This document shows positions 44,546-56,460 of a DNA stretch of 64,000 nt, piece by piece. The notes beneath the pieces were generated by a model. The model was given only the letters and a program-made list of their open reading frames with translations, was not told the DNA's origin and ran no database searches. Position 1 is the stretch's first letter; the number at the start of each line of letters is the position of its first letter. Source of the stretch: Artemia franciscana. Its lineage: Eukaryota > Arthropoda > Branchiopoda > Anostraca > Artemiidae. Made by a program: the position numbers and the translations under genes. The stretch is taken from NCBI RefSeq assembly GCF_032884065.1, contig NC_088873.1, forward strand, positions 25,490,625 through 25,554,624. The letters are read 5' to 3'.

Positions 44546-45672
44546 CTGAAAAAAGAAAAAGAAACATTTTCAGTAAACATTTCTCTGAGTAGTCCATCAA
44601 AACAAATACATTATCTCACTTCATATAAAATTACAACAGTTTCTGAATATCACTGAACATGGTCATGATGATTATCGTCCTAAAAAAATAGAGAAACAAA
44701 ATACAAAAAAAAACTCTACGTCAAATTTTTTCAATTTTTACTGTCTCACTACCCAGACCTCACGTACATGTATGCTGCTAATTTTGAGGAGCTGCGCATG
44801 AGCGGGGATAGAGGTAGCATTGTCGATGAGCCTGTACCAAAATCGAATTGGTTAAATCGAAAGGTCGGTATTTTATCAGCTATTATCTAAATTCAGTAAA
44901 TGGAAAAAATCAATTTATGAAGATGAAAACACTGACATGACAGCCATGGAAAACTTTTTCTCAATCGTTAATGCAGCAACTTTACCAATACAATGTCCAA
45001 ATTAGTTTCAAAGATGACTAAAACAGCAGCGGAAACGGGGATGGGGCAGGTAGCCCACATCATACCTTGTTTAAGTCTGAGAATGACTTGAAAAAACGAT
45101 CAGAAATTCAACAATTAAGCAAGTTTTTATAATGAAAGTAAGGAGCAACATTGCAAAATAATGAGAGTGATACCTATTAGGGTTGGTAATTATACCTCTG
45201 AATTTCATTGTTACGGCACTTATGAAATTAAGGTCGTGACAACAGAAATATTTGGCCTTATGCGGAAAAACATATCGATGCCTTTGGGGATGGCACGAAA
45301 AATGTACCGATGGCGGTCAAATTATGTGTGGATGATATAGACGGATTCCCTGATCTGTCTGCTTCGATTACACCAGAATAGAGTGAATTAAGTAGCCTGC
45401 GAGGTGGGATTGAGGATGAGATCAGGAAAAAGGTTAAGGATAAGCATTCCCGAATCGCAAGTGCATCTCCTACACAGTTTAAAGATAATTTATTAGGCAC
45501 TATAACTCGGTCCCCGAACGAAGCCATCGATTTGCAGTTCCAGCCATGCTTCGATGTGACGGAGAAATGTCTGAACGACCTATGATCAAAAATAATCCAG
45601 GATAGCTGTAAATTGTTGAAGCTTGATACTAAACTGGAAAATATGCATCAAGGTACTCTTCTGGATAAATTT

Positions 45673-46560
45673 ATCAAACAGTTCGTGGTAACGAACTGCA
45701 AGTAAGGAGCGACTCAGCTCATTAGAAACCGAAATTCTAAGAAACGGAATTTTAATATTAATAGATATATTAAAAAATCAGCTTACTATACTGATTCCAA
45801 ATATATAAGGTTTATCAAGTTTAGTTCACACTGAAGTTAACCCATCATTGGTTAGAAGCCTGAGAAAATTTGCCCGATTTTGGAAAAAGGGGAAAAACAC
45901 TCTCTAAAATTAAAGGAATCTTAATGAAAGTCACACCATCACAAACAACGTACCAGAGAACCCTACTGCATAAGTTTCAATCTCCTATCTGCAAAAATGT
46001 AGAATTTTGCTATTTTTGCCAGAAGACAGATCACGGGTACGTGTTTATTTTTTTCCGAAGGTAATTGCATCGAAATAATGGTCCTAGAATATCGGCAGAG
46101 GGTGCACTCGAACGGAAAATAAAAGTTATAGTGCCCTTTTTAGGTGAACAAAAGGATTGAAGGGCAACTGAGCCCCCTCTATTCAATTAGATTCATTCAA
46201 TTACAAAAATAAAATAAAAACATAACACCAATAATAATTGGGATCCTGGAAGCGAGCTTGTTTAGGCGAACATTTTTTCTCCAAAATTATCTGATCCAAA
46301 TTTTAAGAGCGCCATTTTATTCAGTATAGTGGAAACATCAAATAATTATGTCTTTGGGTGTAAAATGACCCCTCACAGTCCATGGGAAGATGCCTGTAAA
46401 TTATGGAATTCGTCCATTATTTATATATTGTATTTGTTATTGGGAAGCACACAGAATTTTTTGTGGGGTCAAGGGGGCGTACTTAGAGTGGATTTCTATA
46501 TGAACAATCTTTCCTGGGATGGGAGGGAAATTTCTGGAGGGTGAATATTCCAGGGGAAAT
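45673..46560. repeat. Composite dispersed repeat, copy 2 (in delta-COP intron)
   Basis: Parallels 24930-25830: ACAGTTCGTGGTAACGAACT, then GCCTGAGAAAATTTGCCC, CAGAAGACAGATCACGGGTA, TGGTCCTAGAATATCG and AAGGGCAACTGAGCCCCC. It carries a ~60-bp insertion near 46190-46255 (AAATAAAATAAAAACATAAC region) absent from copy 1. Confidence 0.75.
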
Positions 46561-46930
46561 GTTACATTGGGGGGAATTTGACTGAATTACTATACGAAAT
46601 TCTTTTTAATTGTCTTATATTCTCTTTGCCAAATTTGTCATGTGAAGATGTTCCGGGGGAATTATCCAGGGGCTTTTTTCCGCGTCTTTTGATTTCCGGG
46701 TAATAATTTCCATCAAAGGGAGCATCTCTGGAGTGATCGAGAAACTGATTAGAGATTAAAGTCTTATTCAAGTGAATGAATGCGCGAGAAGGATTTTTCA
46801 GACTGAATCGTTCTCAAACAATTTTACGGGAAGGGGGGTTCTCAGAGAGGATGGAACTGTCTGGAGGGGGTTTGGCGAGAGAGGCGTGCACTTTATGTTG
46901 GATGAAATTTCCACGGAGGAGTTTTCCATG
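46561..46930. repeat. G-rich dispersed repeat segment
   Basis: CATCTCTGGAGTGATCGAGA, CAATTTTACGGGAAGGGG, GGATGGAACTGTCTGGAGGG and GGAGTTTTCCATGAAGGGG recur with changes at 49560-49735. Non-coding. Confidence 0.65.
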
Positions 46931-47074
46931 AAGGGGACTTGACTTTATTAAACATGAAACGATATACATAAATCTTATACAAAGGACACAGGGAGGCAAC
47001 TCGTTTTGTCTCCTTTAACAATAGAGAGAGAAAAAAGAAGAAGGAATTACACCTCAATAACTCACACGGAGTAC

Positions 47075-47179
<105 letters not shown>

Positions 47180-47459
47180 AAGAAAGAAGAAGCAGAAAAA
47201 AATCGACTCATGGAGACACGGATGAGACTTATAAACTAATTTATAAGTAAATCACTTTACATTCAGACCCCGCAACTATAGGCAGAAAGAGCTATCTCTT
47301 TCAATTTCTTTTTATATGTATAGTGATGGTGACTCACTTATTAAATCAAGTAGTTTATATTTATTGGCAATCTCAGGAAGTTGATATCTTAAACTTAGTC
47401 TTGATCTCTCATTTTTAATAAAAGGAAAAAGACTTATTTCGTGCTCTTCATAAATTGCT

Positions 47460-49060
47460 ATGTTTATTTTCAACCAAGAGTTTCATTTTATTGAAAAAGT
47501 TATCCCTACGTTGGATTTCTAAAACCATATGCCAATATTAAGGTGAAAAATTTGTTGTAGCCTAAATGAAGAATATCAAGAAATAAAAATGATGTTTTAG
47601 TTTCAGATAATTCCTTTTTCTTCCTAGGGTGTGTTAAAAAAAGGTCCAGGACTCTTATTGCCTTGTTTTGGACAATATAGAGTCTTCGTAAATGTGAATG
47701 GAATGTCAACATCCAAACGGTCGGGCAATATTGAAAATAGCATTCAACTAATGATTATATAATTTTCTCATTCTTTTGTAAGGAAACAAGAACTTTACTC
47801 TAAAACAGCAAAGATTCCTGGACACTGTTGCCTCGAGTTTATTAATATGCGCCTTGAAAGACAGGGTTGAGTCAATGTAGATACCTAAATATCGAAATAA
47901 ATCCACTCTTTTTATAGAGGAAGTTCCAATACTAATAGTTTTAAATGACACACGCTTCACTGTTCTCAAACTTCTCCCAAAAACCACAAACTCCAACTTC
48001 CCTAGGTTAGGTATTAGTCGATTAGCATGAAACCAAAAATTTACATTAAAAGCAACAGTTTCGAGGGCCATTCGTAGGTCCTTTTCATTACCAGCCTTCA
48101 AACTAATCTGCAAATTATATGTGTCATCTGCAAACAATATTGGTAATTCATCGTCCGAAGGAATGCATTTTGGAAGGTCATTTATGTATATTAAAAAAAA
48201 GGAACTTTTTTATTAAAGTAACTTAAGATTATTCTTTACCAGAAATGAATTAAACCTACTTTTTATTATTTTTTCAAAAACTTTAGAAACAGGTGATAAA
48301 ATAGCAATAGGCTTGTAATTATTTGAATTATCTTTATCGCCTTTTTTAAACAAAGGTAAAACCTTAGCTACTTTAAGACAAACTGGAAAAAAACATTTTT
48401 CATGCAAGAATTGAGAATAAATAAAAGCGGCTGACTAAGAAGTACTTTTGCTAATTATTTAAACAGAGAAGTCGACATACCGCCACATCCTATCGAAAAT
48501 CCGTCTTTCAAACTAGTAACAGCTTTTTGAAATTCCACGAACTAGATAGGGTACATAAAAATAGTCTTATCTAATTCTATTTGTAATCTCAAGTAGCTCA
48601 AATCGGATATTAAATCCAAGGTGGGAAAGTAAGGTATCAACATGGTCTTTAGCCCTTGATTTACATTCACTTTTAATGTTCCATATAATAACATTCCTTC
48701 GTCTATTCATGTTTTCTAACACAAGGACTACAGATGCTAATTCACCCAAACCAGCCTCCTTTTCAATTTGGTTTCGTAATGCCGATATTTCCTGCTTGAT
48801 ACTAGATAATTAATTTTCTTGGGGCGTTCTTGCTAATTCTACATCTTCCACGCGAGATTTTAGGGACTCTAAACCAGATTTAATGTCAACGATTTCCATT
48901 TTTATTTCTAAGACATCATTTTTTGTTGCTTCAATTATTTCAAGGATTTTATCTAACTTTGAAATATTATTAGTCGACTCCATGGATCCTCTTGAATCCT
49001 CTAAATCACTTTGTCTTGATCGCTTCCCGCTTTTCTTAACCATATTTATATTCAACAATG
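47460..49060 (-). mobile_element. Internally deleted LINE (ORF1 plus C-terminal RT), minus strand
   Basis: Read on the minus strand, 49058 starts an ORF1-like product: basic N terminus (MVKKSGKRSRQ), a heptad-like coiled coil (KLDKILEIIEATKNDVLEIK), then NRRRNVIIWNI, a motif common in LINE ORF1 proteins. At about 48407 it jumps to reverse-transcriptase sequence KVLPLFKKGDKDNSNNYKPI. Then come a gap, FLIYINDLPKC, the catalytic FADDT near 48137, and YLGIYIDSTLSFKAHI of the thumb. The endonuclease and RT motifs between PI-ILSPVSK and YINDL are missing, so a few kilobases have been lost internally; stops are present. The style is Jockey/CR1-like. It lies in the last delta-COP intron in the sense orientation. 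Confidence 0.85.
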
Positions 49061-49289
49061 TTTATAATTTTCAAAAAATAGATAAACGAACGCCCAAGAT
49101 AATTCACATCCAATTTTGTACAGCGCTCGCAAAAATGATGCTCTTACTCCGAATTCATTGAAAAAATATCAAAGAATTTACTTGTCAGAGTTAATCCGGC
49201 TGAAAATTGTATAGTGCAAATACAGATGTTCACTGAATGAATGTTAGTTCAAAACTGTATATTTTATATACTAGGTATATTTTACAGAG

Positions 49290-50060
49290 GGTGAACCGGC
49301 TTTACCATCATTATTTGACTATTTACACTAAAGTCTAACTGTTTGTCCAAACTTTTTAAGAGCGTTTACTGAAACACGGGGGCCGTTTAGTTAGAATAGG
49401 AAGCTTCTTTTTTTTAGAAATAATAGGAAGGTCCTTGCATAAAGAGCAAGGTATTGAGGAGGGCAATCGTTGATATACGGAATAAGTCTGCCAAAATTAA
49501 TTTGCAAATTTTGCTTTAGTTTTTCATGCACGGTTCATTTCCGAGAAATAATTTTCACCGAAGCGGGCATTTCTGGAGTGATAGAGAAACCGATTCGGGC
49601 TGAATCGTCCGCAAGCAATTTTACAGGGAGGGGGTCTCAGCGAGGATGGAAATGTCTGGAGGGAATTTGAGGGGGGGGGGTCTACTTTAAGTTGGATGGG
49701 ATTTCCATGCAGGAGTTTTCCATGAGGAGAGGGGTATTTTTCGTAGAGGGTAAGCCAGATTTACTGGCATTATTTGAAAAACGAACAAAAATTATTCCGT
49801 ATATGAAGGGTCACCCCTCCTCAATACCTTACTCTTTACGCTAAAGGTTGACTATTTGTCCCAATCTTTTAGGAGCGTCTACTTCAACACGGAGGTCGTT
49901 TAATTAGAATAGGAAGCTTATTTGAAAGTACAATCAGCTTTAACATAAAGAGCAAGGTATTGAGGAGGCAACCCCTTATGTATGGAATAGATCTGTCAAA
50001 ATTAATATACAAATTTCGTTCTAATTTTTCATGGACGGTGAACAAATTCGAACCTGGATT
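49290..50060. repeat. Repeat patchwork: foldback parts and G-rich segment
   Basis: Two half-elements related to the foldback family: TAAAGAGCAAGGTATTGAGG occurs at 49440 and 49942, and ATTATTCCGTATATGAAGGG at 49792. A G-rich segment at 49560-49735 parallels 46720-46930. The pair GAATAGGAAGCTT (49396 and 49908) shows that a ~510-bp stretch is directly duplicated. Confidence 0.7.
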
Positions 50061-50567
50061 AGCGGAAAAACACCCAGAAACATCCAGAATCCCCAGGGGT
50101 GATCGTATCGACTCATTGGTCCTAGAATGTCGCGAAAGGGCTTATTCTAACGGGAATTCAAAGTTCCAGTGCCCTTTTTAAGTGACCAAAAAAATTGGAG
50201 GGCACCTAGGCCCCCTCCCACGCTAATTATTTTCCCAAAGTCAACGGATCAAAATTCTGAGATAGCCATTTTATTCAGCGTAGTCGAAAAACCTTGGGGA
50301 CAACTTACTCCCCCACAGTCCCCGTGGGAGGGGTTACAAGTTCAAAACTTTGACCAGCGCTTACATATAGTAATGGTTATTGGGAAGTGTACAGGCGTTT
50401 TCAGGAGGATTTTTTGGTCGGAGGCAGGGGTTGAGAAGAGGGGGATATGCTGGGGAAACTTTCCATCGAGGAATTGGTCATGGGGGAAGAAAATTCCCAT
50501 GAAGGGAGCGCAGGATTTACTAGCATTACTTAAAAAAACAGTGAAAAAATAAATATGAAAAAGTTTT
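50060..50567. repeat. Composite dispersed repeat, copy 3 (partial)
   Basis: CATTGGTCCTAGAATGTCGC, GGAGGGCACCTAGGCCCCC, GATAGCCATTTTATTCAGCG and GGTTATTGGGAAGTGTACAG match 25350-25650 in order. The 127-codon frame across it is incidental. Confidence 0.75.
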
Positions 50568-51060
50568 TTTTTCAGCTGGAAGTAAGCAGCAGCATTAAAA
50601 CTTATAACGAACAGAAATTATTACCCATATGAGGGGCTCACCTCCTCCTAATAACTCGCTCTTTACGCTAAAGTATTTTTGAAATTTCAACTATTTATTC
50701 TGCGGCTTTTGTGATTCAGGGGTCATTCTTAATGAATTGGGACAAAATTTAAGCTTTAGTGTAAAGAGCGAGGTACTGACGAGGGGGCAAACCCCCTCAT
50801 ATATGTAATAAAAACATGAGAATACAAAAGTTCTTTACGTAAGCTAATTTATAAGTTACGTATATCTTTTACTTATAAAAAGATTCGTAAAAAATTGAAA
50901 GTTCTAGTTGCTTTTTTAATTAACCGAAAATCGGAAGGCAACTAGGCTTCCTCCCTCGCTCTTTTTTTCTCAAAATCATTCGATCAAAATTATGAGAAAG
51001 CCATTTAGCCAAAAAAAAAATAAATATACAAATTTCGTTTTAATTATTCCTCTGCGGAGA
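50568..51060. repeat. Foldback copy 3 and adjoining satellite-like fragment
   Basis: Matches 25833-26300 nearly block for block: AGCATTAAAACTTATAACGA, CATATGAGGGGCTC, GGGGTCATTCTTAATGAATT, CCCCTCATATATGTAATA, then GTTCTAGTTGC and AGGCAACTAGGCTTCC, then an A-rich run. The two loci are copies of one composite unit. Confidence 0.75.
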
Positions 51061-51106
51061 GCCAAAATCAAAACATGCATTGATTCAAAACGTTCAGAAA
51101 TTAAAT

Positions 51107-51495
51107 TAAAAAAACAAGTTTTTTAGATGAAAGTAAGGAGCGACATTAAAACTTAAAACGAACAGAAATTACTCCGTATAGGAAAGGGTCTTTTCCTTCT
51201 CAACGCCCCGCTCTTTCAACTAAAGTTTTTTACTGTTTTAAAATGTAGAGTTAAGAGAAAGAGTCAAACTTTAGCGTAAAGAGCGGGGCGTTGAGAAGGA
51301 AAAGCCCCTTTCATATACGGAGTAATTTCTGTTCGTATTCTTTTTCATATACGGAGTAATTTCGGAGTAAGTTTTAATGTCGCTCCTTGCTTTCATTTAA
51401 AAAACTTGTTTTTTTATTTAATATACGGAATAATTTCTGTTCGTTTTAAGTTTTATTGCCGCTCCTTACTTTCATTAAAAAAAACTTGTTTTTTT
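51107..51495. repeat. Foldback copy 4 with extra right-arm copies
   Basis: The left arm runs AAACAAGTTTTTTAGATGAA, GTAAGGAGCGACATTAAAAC, GAACAGAAATTACTCCG and CAACGCCCCGCTCTTTC. The right arm complements it from 51267 to about 51419. Two more right-end pieces follow (TATACGGAGTAATTTC at 51338, TATACGGAATAATTTCTG at 51422), so the right end has been amplified in tandem. Confidence 0.8.
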
Positions 51496-51499
51496 TTAT

Positions 51500-52180
51500 T
51501 ATTTAATTATTTCCGGTATTGACACTTCTGCTTGTAATTTAACCAACCGTGGATAAAAAGTTATTGATCGCTTAAACACTATTATAGGCCTTCGCGTTTT
51601 GACAGATGTGTAATTAAGAAAGCTAGACGTCCTGGATCTGCTGATCTAACTAATGCTCCAATTGAACTTGCCCTTACTTTTGAAGCTTTGTCGATTGAAA
51701 TTTGCGAAACTGTAAGAACCTGAAAGGTTCCCAGATTTTTGTCAATGATGGCCTTTTTGGCCATCATTTTGTCAATGAAGTTTGATGCGAAAATTGTGCG
51801 GGCGCTTAGACGTGTTACAAATGCGAGAAATGGTTCACACAATATACCTTGTAGAACGATTACTGATGTTGCTGAAATTTGCAGTTTAGAGACCCGACCT
51901 TCCTCTTGAACAATGATTAGTTACATAGTCCTAATTTGCATCTGAAATAGAACGTTTACAAGGATTTCTAGATTCCAAGTTGAAACTAGATACCATATTA
52001 AGGAGAACAATTGGCAGTGAAGGTGACCTATCTAGAGTAAAAGACTTGCCGCAAGTGATTTTCTACGAATGGTTAGTAGCTGCTCAGTGATATTGGCCAC
52101 AGCAAAATTTCTCTAAGCATTCTAAAGTTAAATGCTCAATGTTTACAAAGTGCTCATAATGAACTCGTTTTTTACTAGCT
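51500..52180. other. Possible LINE 5' region, not resolved
   Basis: Sequence directly before the plus-strand LINE. Short frames on both strands (minus 51582-51842) look protein-like but I cannot place them. It may be a decayed ORF1 of the following LINE. Confidence 0.3.
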
Positions 52181-55100
52181 TCACTTCACGTGACGTTTTT
52201 ACTGTTTGTGAAACCCTTTTATTTTTTTTTTCTAAGAATGATACGCTTTGGGGTTTGCATGGATACTAGATGGAGCAACCAAATTGTCGAAAGATGGCCA
52301 AGGGTTGTCTTGCCTTGTATAGACCTATTAATCTCCCATATTCTCTTAGAGTGGATTTACCCAGAAATAGCGAAGGTGTCTTCGAATCTACTATTCATCG
52401 ATATTAAATGTGGTATTAAGGATTCATTGTTGGTATTATCTATCGATCTCCTAGTGGCTCTATTCCTCTCTTTCTAAGCATCCTTAATGATCTACTGGAT
52501 GCCATCCTCAAACAGTCGACTGAGTTAATTTTTATGGGGTATTTTAATATAAATTTGATTGGATTTTCTGTGGAGTTGTGAAAAAAAAAATCTTTAGGGG
52601 CTTGTAAGTCTGCTAGCCCCTCAATGAAACCTATTCGCTTTCAGCGATCTAAAATTTAGATCGCTGGATGCCATCCTCAAACAGTCGACTGAGTTAATTT
52701 TTATGGGGTATTTTAATATAAATTTGATGGATGTAAGGTCTTCATTATCTTTGGATTTTCTTTCGTCAATGCTTGCTGCAGGTACTTTACCTTCTGTATG
52801 TATCCTATCTCGCACATCAGAGAGTACATCATCTCTCACTGAAAATATTTTCTGTACGGCTACCTTCATCCAAAATTATGTTTTAGTAAGTGACATTTCT
52901 GATCATTTCTCTGTTTATTCTAGATACTGTTTTGATAAACTGACTATTAAGAGGACTAGTGAGTCTGGCAAAAGGCCTTCTAGATTTGCTGAAGTGGAAT
53001 TAATACTCCTTAGATCAAGCTTGATAGAAATTCCTCGGAGTAATTTTGAGAGTGATTCTGATTTGTGTAATTTATTTGACACTTTTTATGGATCTACTAC
53101 AGACACTGTTCTGGATATTTGTTCTGTTTCACTGTCAAATTCTAAATCTGAGAGAGCCTTTCCTCTAAATCCTTGGACGACCCCTGGTCTCCTTAGGAGT
53201 TGTGGAAAAAAAAATCTTTAGGGGCTTGTAAGTCTGCTAGCCCCTCAATGAAACCTATTCGCTTTCAGCGATCTAAAATTTACAATTACAAATACAAAAT
53301 TTACAATATTTGTAATTCTGCGTGTCGAAAGGCCAAGTCCTATTATTATTTTAATTGTTTTTCAGATTGCGGTAAAGGTATTAGAAAAACTTGGCAGGTT
53401 ATAAATTTTGTGCTTAGGCCCTTTTTTCAGTCTTCATCAGCCCCTTCTCTTTTTTTTATCTCGATGGCAAAATTATCAAGGGTGAACTGAATGTTCAAGA
53501 TGCATTACTTCATATTTTGCGAATATTGGTAAAAGGACCACTTCTGCTGTTAATTCTTCTCCTTCGCGATCCAACTTCAGGTATAATTTTGGGCCACCTG
53601 GTATTAAATCAACAACCATGTATTAAATTAACGTTCTTAGAGCCAATGACTGATATAGAAATTACTAAAATTGTTATGGGATTAAAAAATTCCTCGTTGT
53701 CTGGCCCTTCCATTATTCCTCCCTTAACGAAACTTTTCAACCTTTCCTTTCCCCACGGTATTTTCCCTAATAGTCTCAAGTGTACTCGAGTCATATTATA
53801 TAAGAGGGGGGGGGGGACACAAAACGATCCAAGCCAATTAGCGGCAAATTTCTTTCTTGTCTGTCTTAACCAAAATATTTGAGGTGATGCTTTCTCGTCT
53901 TAATAATTTTTTTTACTTCTAAAGATTTTTTTTTTACAATTTTCGATTTGGTTTTCGAGAAAATCTTTCAACTGAGCCTGTTTGTGCAGTTTTATTTAAT
54001 TATCTTCGTTTTGCCCTAAACTCCCTTTTGACTCCTGTTGCCGTGTTTATCGATGTCCATAAAGCTTTTGATTCTTTAACCCATCGTGTTCTTCTTTCTA
54101 AACTTTCTCTTTTTGGCTTAAGAGGTAGTGCATTTCTTTGGTTCAAGTCTTTCATGTCTGGTAGAATAATTCTGCAGATCCGCTGTTTCGGTCACCATCA
54201 TGTATTCAAAGGGGGTCCCTGAAGGGTCAATTTTAGAGCCAGTATTGTTCTTAAAATGTGTAAATGACCTAATTCCGTACCCATAACCATTGTTTGCATA
54301 CCTCGGATTCTCTTGTTACTTTTGCCGATGATACCACCCTTATTACTTCTGGGAGAACAAAGGATGAGGTTCATACAAAGTTAATGGACCTATTCGAGAG
54401 AGTTTAAATGTGATGCTAACTCTCTTACCCTCAATGTTTCTAAATCTAGTTCTTTAGTAATTTTTTTCTCGTATATCTCAAGCTTGTTCTCAACTGTCTA
54501 AAATTCATATATCAAAAGGCTTTGTAAGTAGACCAAAGGATGGCCATGTCCGATTCCTAGGTATCCTCCTAAATAAAACTTATCTTTTAAATACCACATT
54601 GACTTGATTAAAAATGAAATTATGCAGAAACCTCGGTATTCTAAGAAAACTTAAAATATTTTAAGAACCCCATTTTACAGCTTAAATCATTATTATGTTT
54701 CTTATTGTCAAGTCATATGGATGTCTAATTTCCTTCGTTTCTCAAACCGCTTTCGAACACTTACAATAAAGCTATAAATTTTATCCAGCAAGTAAATCGT
54801 TCGACAAATAAGCCGTTGCTTGGTATTGAAAAACTTTATATTCTCTCCTGTGCGTCTTTCGCTTTTTTTTAGCTTCATGGTGATATTTCTATGCCCCTTA
54901 AGATTTACGTCTCCTTTTGTGTCTGATCGGTCAAATTATCAGATCCGTAATTCACTAAACATTCTAATTCCGCAAACACCAACAATAATATCCAATTTTA
55001 GTCCTTTCGTTGCGTGTAATTTGATATGGAACACCCTTCCACATTTGGCTCGAGAATGCCACTCGTTTGGCACCTTCAAAAGACACGTAAAATATATTTT

Positions 55101-55464
55101 TTGTTTCCATATGATTAATTTTTCTTGACGTATACAGTGTTATCCATTTATATTATTATTATTATCATAATTATAGACTTTGTAATTAATTACAGTTTGA
55201 TAAAGCTTATTTTATGCTCAAGTAATGTAAGTCGTGTAAGTTTAATATAAAGCTCTTTCCTTATTTTACTTTTTTTTTAATTTCTCCATTTTTATGAAGC
55301 AAATGCTTTACATGTTAAGTGTTTAAATATTTAATAGTTTAATGTTATAAGATTCGTTTCATGATACACCTCTTACAGGCCATGGAGCCTTTGTGGGGAT
55401 TTGTAGATTGTAGTGTTAGTAGTGTATTGTTATATGGAAAATCTATCTATCTATCTATCTATCT
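52181..55464 (+). mobile_element. Decayed LINE with endonuclease and RT, plus strand
   Basis: Plus-strand frames, broken by stops, read as a non-LTR element. The endonuclease has ELIFMGYFNINLMD (usually GDFN; the catalytic D is Y here) and SDISDHFSVYSRY. A linker with PLNPWTT and ACRKAKSYYY follows. The RT has ITKIVMGLKNSSLSGPS, FNLSFPHGIFPNSLK and VFIDVHKAFDSLTHRVLLSK (motif A), then FLWFKSFMSGR and a FAYLG-equivalent near 54555 (VRFLGILLNKTYL). The C-terminal part reads CNLIWNTLPHLAREC. The 3' end is an (ATCT)6 tail at 55441-55464. Rearranged segments lie at 52497-52730. It is in antisense orientation to delta-COP, within its last intron. Clade not assigned beyond CR1/Jockey-like. Confidence 0.85.
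55441..55464 (+). repeat. (ATCT)n tract at LINE 3' end
   Basis: Six pure ATCT units directly after the LINE 3' untranslated part, as expected for LINEs whose tails are short tandem repeats rather than poly(A). Confidence 0.85.
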
Positions 55465-55625
55465 AATTATTTCCAGAATCCAGGATATTTTGTTAGTTCG
55501 AATCCTAGTCAGACCCTCCCCAATTTTTCAATCCCAGTTAATCATCACATCCTTAGTTTCTGTGTGGAATTTTGGGACATCTTGTTTGTAGTCTTTATCA
55601 AGTAGAAAATTAAGCATAAACCCAC

Positions 55626-55917
55626 CAGTAATAACGGGTGTTCCGGATCCCGGGGCTAATGGAATGATAATGGACACATTTTCCAGCTCTAGTGATGTAT
55701 CTTGCAGTTCGTACTCAATGTTGACATCGCATCCTCCACGACCGTTTTCAGTGGGCCAGCAGTTGATAGTAAGCGGAATAAAGGAGTCATCTTTTGCTTG
55801 AAATTTCCATCTAATGATTTCTGAGTCTGCTTGGTGTGCAAATCCAGTGTCGGGGTTCTTCGGAACAACTAGACATCTAGATCTAAACATCTCTTTATCT
55901 ACGCTTCTAGGACTGGT
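55626..55917 (-). CDS. Coatomer subunit delta, middle mu-homology exon
   Basis: The acceptor TTTTATTTTTAG precedes 55917; the exon starts in phase 0 and ends in phase 1 before a GTGGGT donor. It reads TSPRSVDKEMFRSRCLVVPK, then IIRWKFQAKDDSFIPLTINC, WPTENGRGGCDVNIEYELQ and LELENVSIIIPLAPGSGTPV. The run SFIPLTINCWP followed by a glycine-rich turn and CDVNIEYELQ is the signature of delta-COP and separates it from AP-complex mu chains. It lies in the mu-homology domain. The frame continues open past the donor, but that extension has no family similarity, which supports splicing at 55626. Confidence 0.95.
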
Positions 55918-56035
55918 CTAAAAATAAAAATCAACTAATACATACTAATAAAACTTCGAGAGACTATTTAATCTAGCTCATACACTGTCATGATCGGTCT
56001 GACCTGAGGTCAACAGTTTCCGTAAAAGCTAAAGG
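55918..56035. repeat. Dispersed repeat copy interrupted by a MITE
   Basis: CTGACCTGAGGTC, TTTCCGTAAAAGC and GGGGTTAGAC match 11857-11897; the match resumes after the MITE at 56428. Confidence 0.65.
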
Positions 56036-56043
56036 GGTTAGAC

Positions 56044-56427
56044 TAGTGGTTCCAAGCAACTTTTGGCAATGCCCCACCTAGACATTTCTAAAATCAAGAT
56101 CCCCCCTCACGATATTTAAATTTTATTATTCAAATGTTTACATGTATTCACATTAAGGAAGCTTGAAAGACAATTAACTTGGTATCTCTTTTGGGTCGTC
56201 CTCCAGGCATATCTTATACTAATGAAAAATATTGTCTGATCATTGTAATACAAACATGTATCTTTTTTGCTCTTTAAAGGCATTTGAGTGTGACGCCATT
56301 CACATGCATTTTTTCAAAATTAAGGCTCTAAAGTATAGTCAACCGAAGCATACACGTCCTGCCCATGACCCATCCAAATATTGCCATGCCCCACCGGTGG
56401 GGCCTGCATCCCATGTGCGAATCACGG
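56044..56427. mobile_element. hAT-like MITE with 8-bp target duplication
   Basis: A 384-bp element begins TAGTGGTTCCAAGCAAC and ends with a loosely complementary terminus (TGCGAATCACGG). It is flanked by GGTTAGAC on both sides (56036-56043 and 56428-56435), the 8-bp duplication typical of hAT transposons. The inner sequence TTTTGGCAATGCCCCACC near the left end is repeated as an inner block ATTGCCATGCCCCACC near the right end. No transposase. An uninterrupted copy of the target sequence exists at 11855-11925. Confidence 0.75.
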
Positions 56428-56460
56428 GGTTAGACCCTTATCACTTTCTCATTATAATAT

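Noticed and set aside
45258-45527. 89-codon minus-strand ORF in the delta-COP intron
   Set aside because: No domain and no splice signals; the plus strand in the same place also reads as protein-like mobile-element debris, so no call was made.
55493-55515. tRNA B-box-like AGTTCGAATCCTAG
   Set aside because: No A box, acceptor stem or cloverleaf fits around it; possibly a chance match or a SINE scrap.
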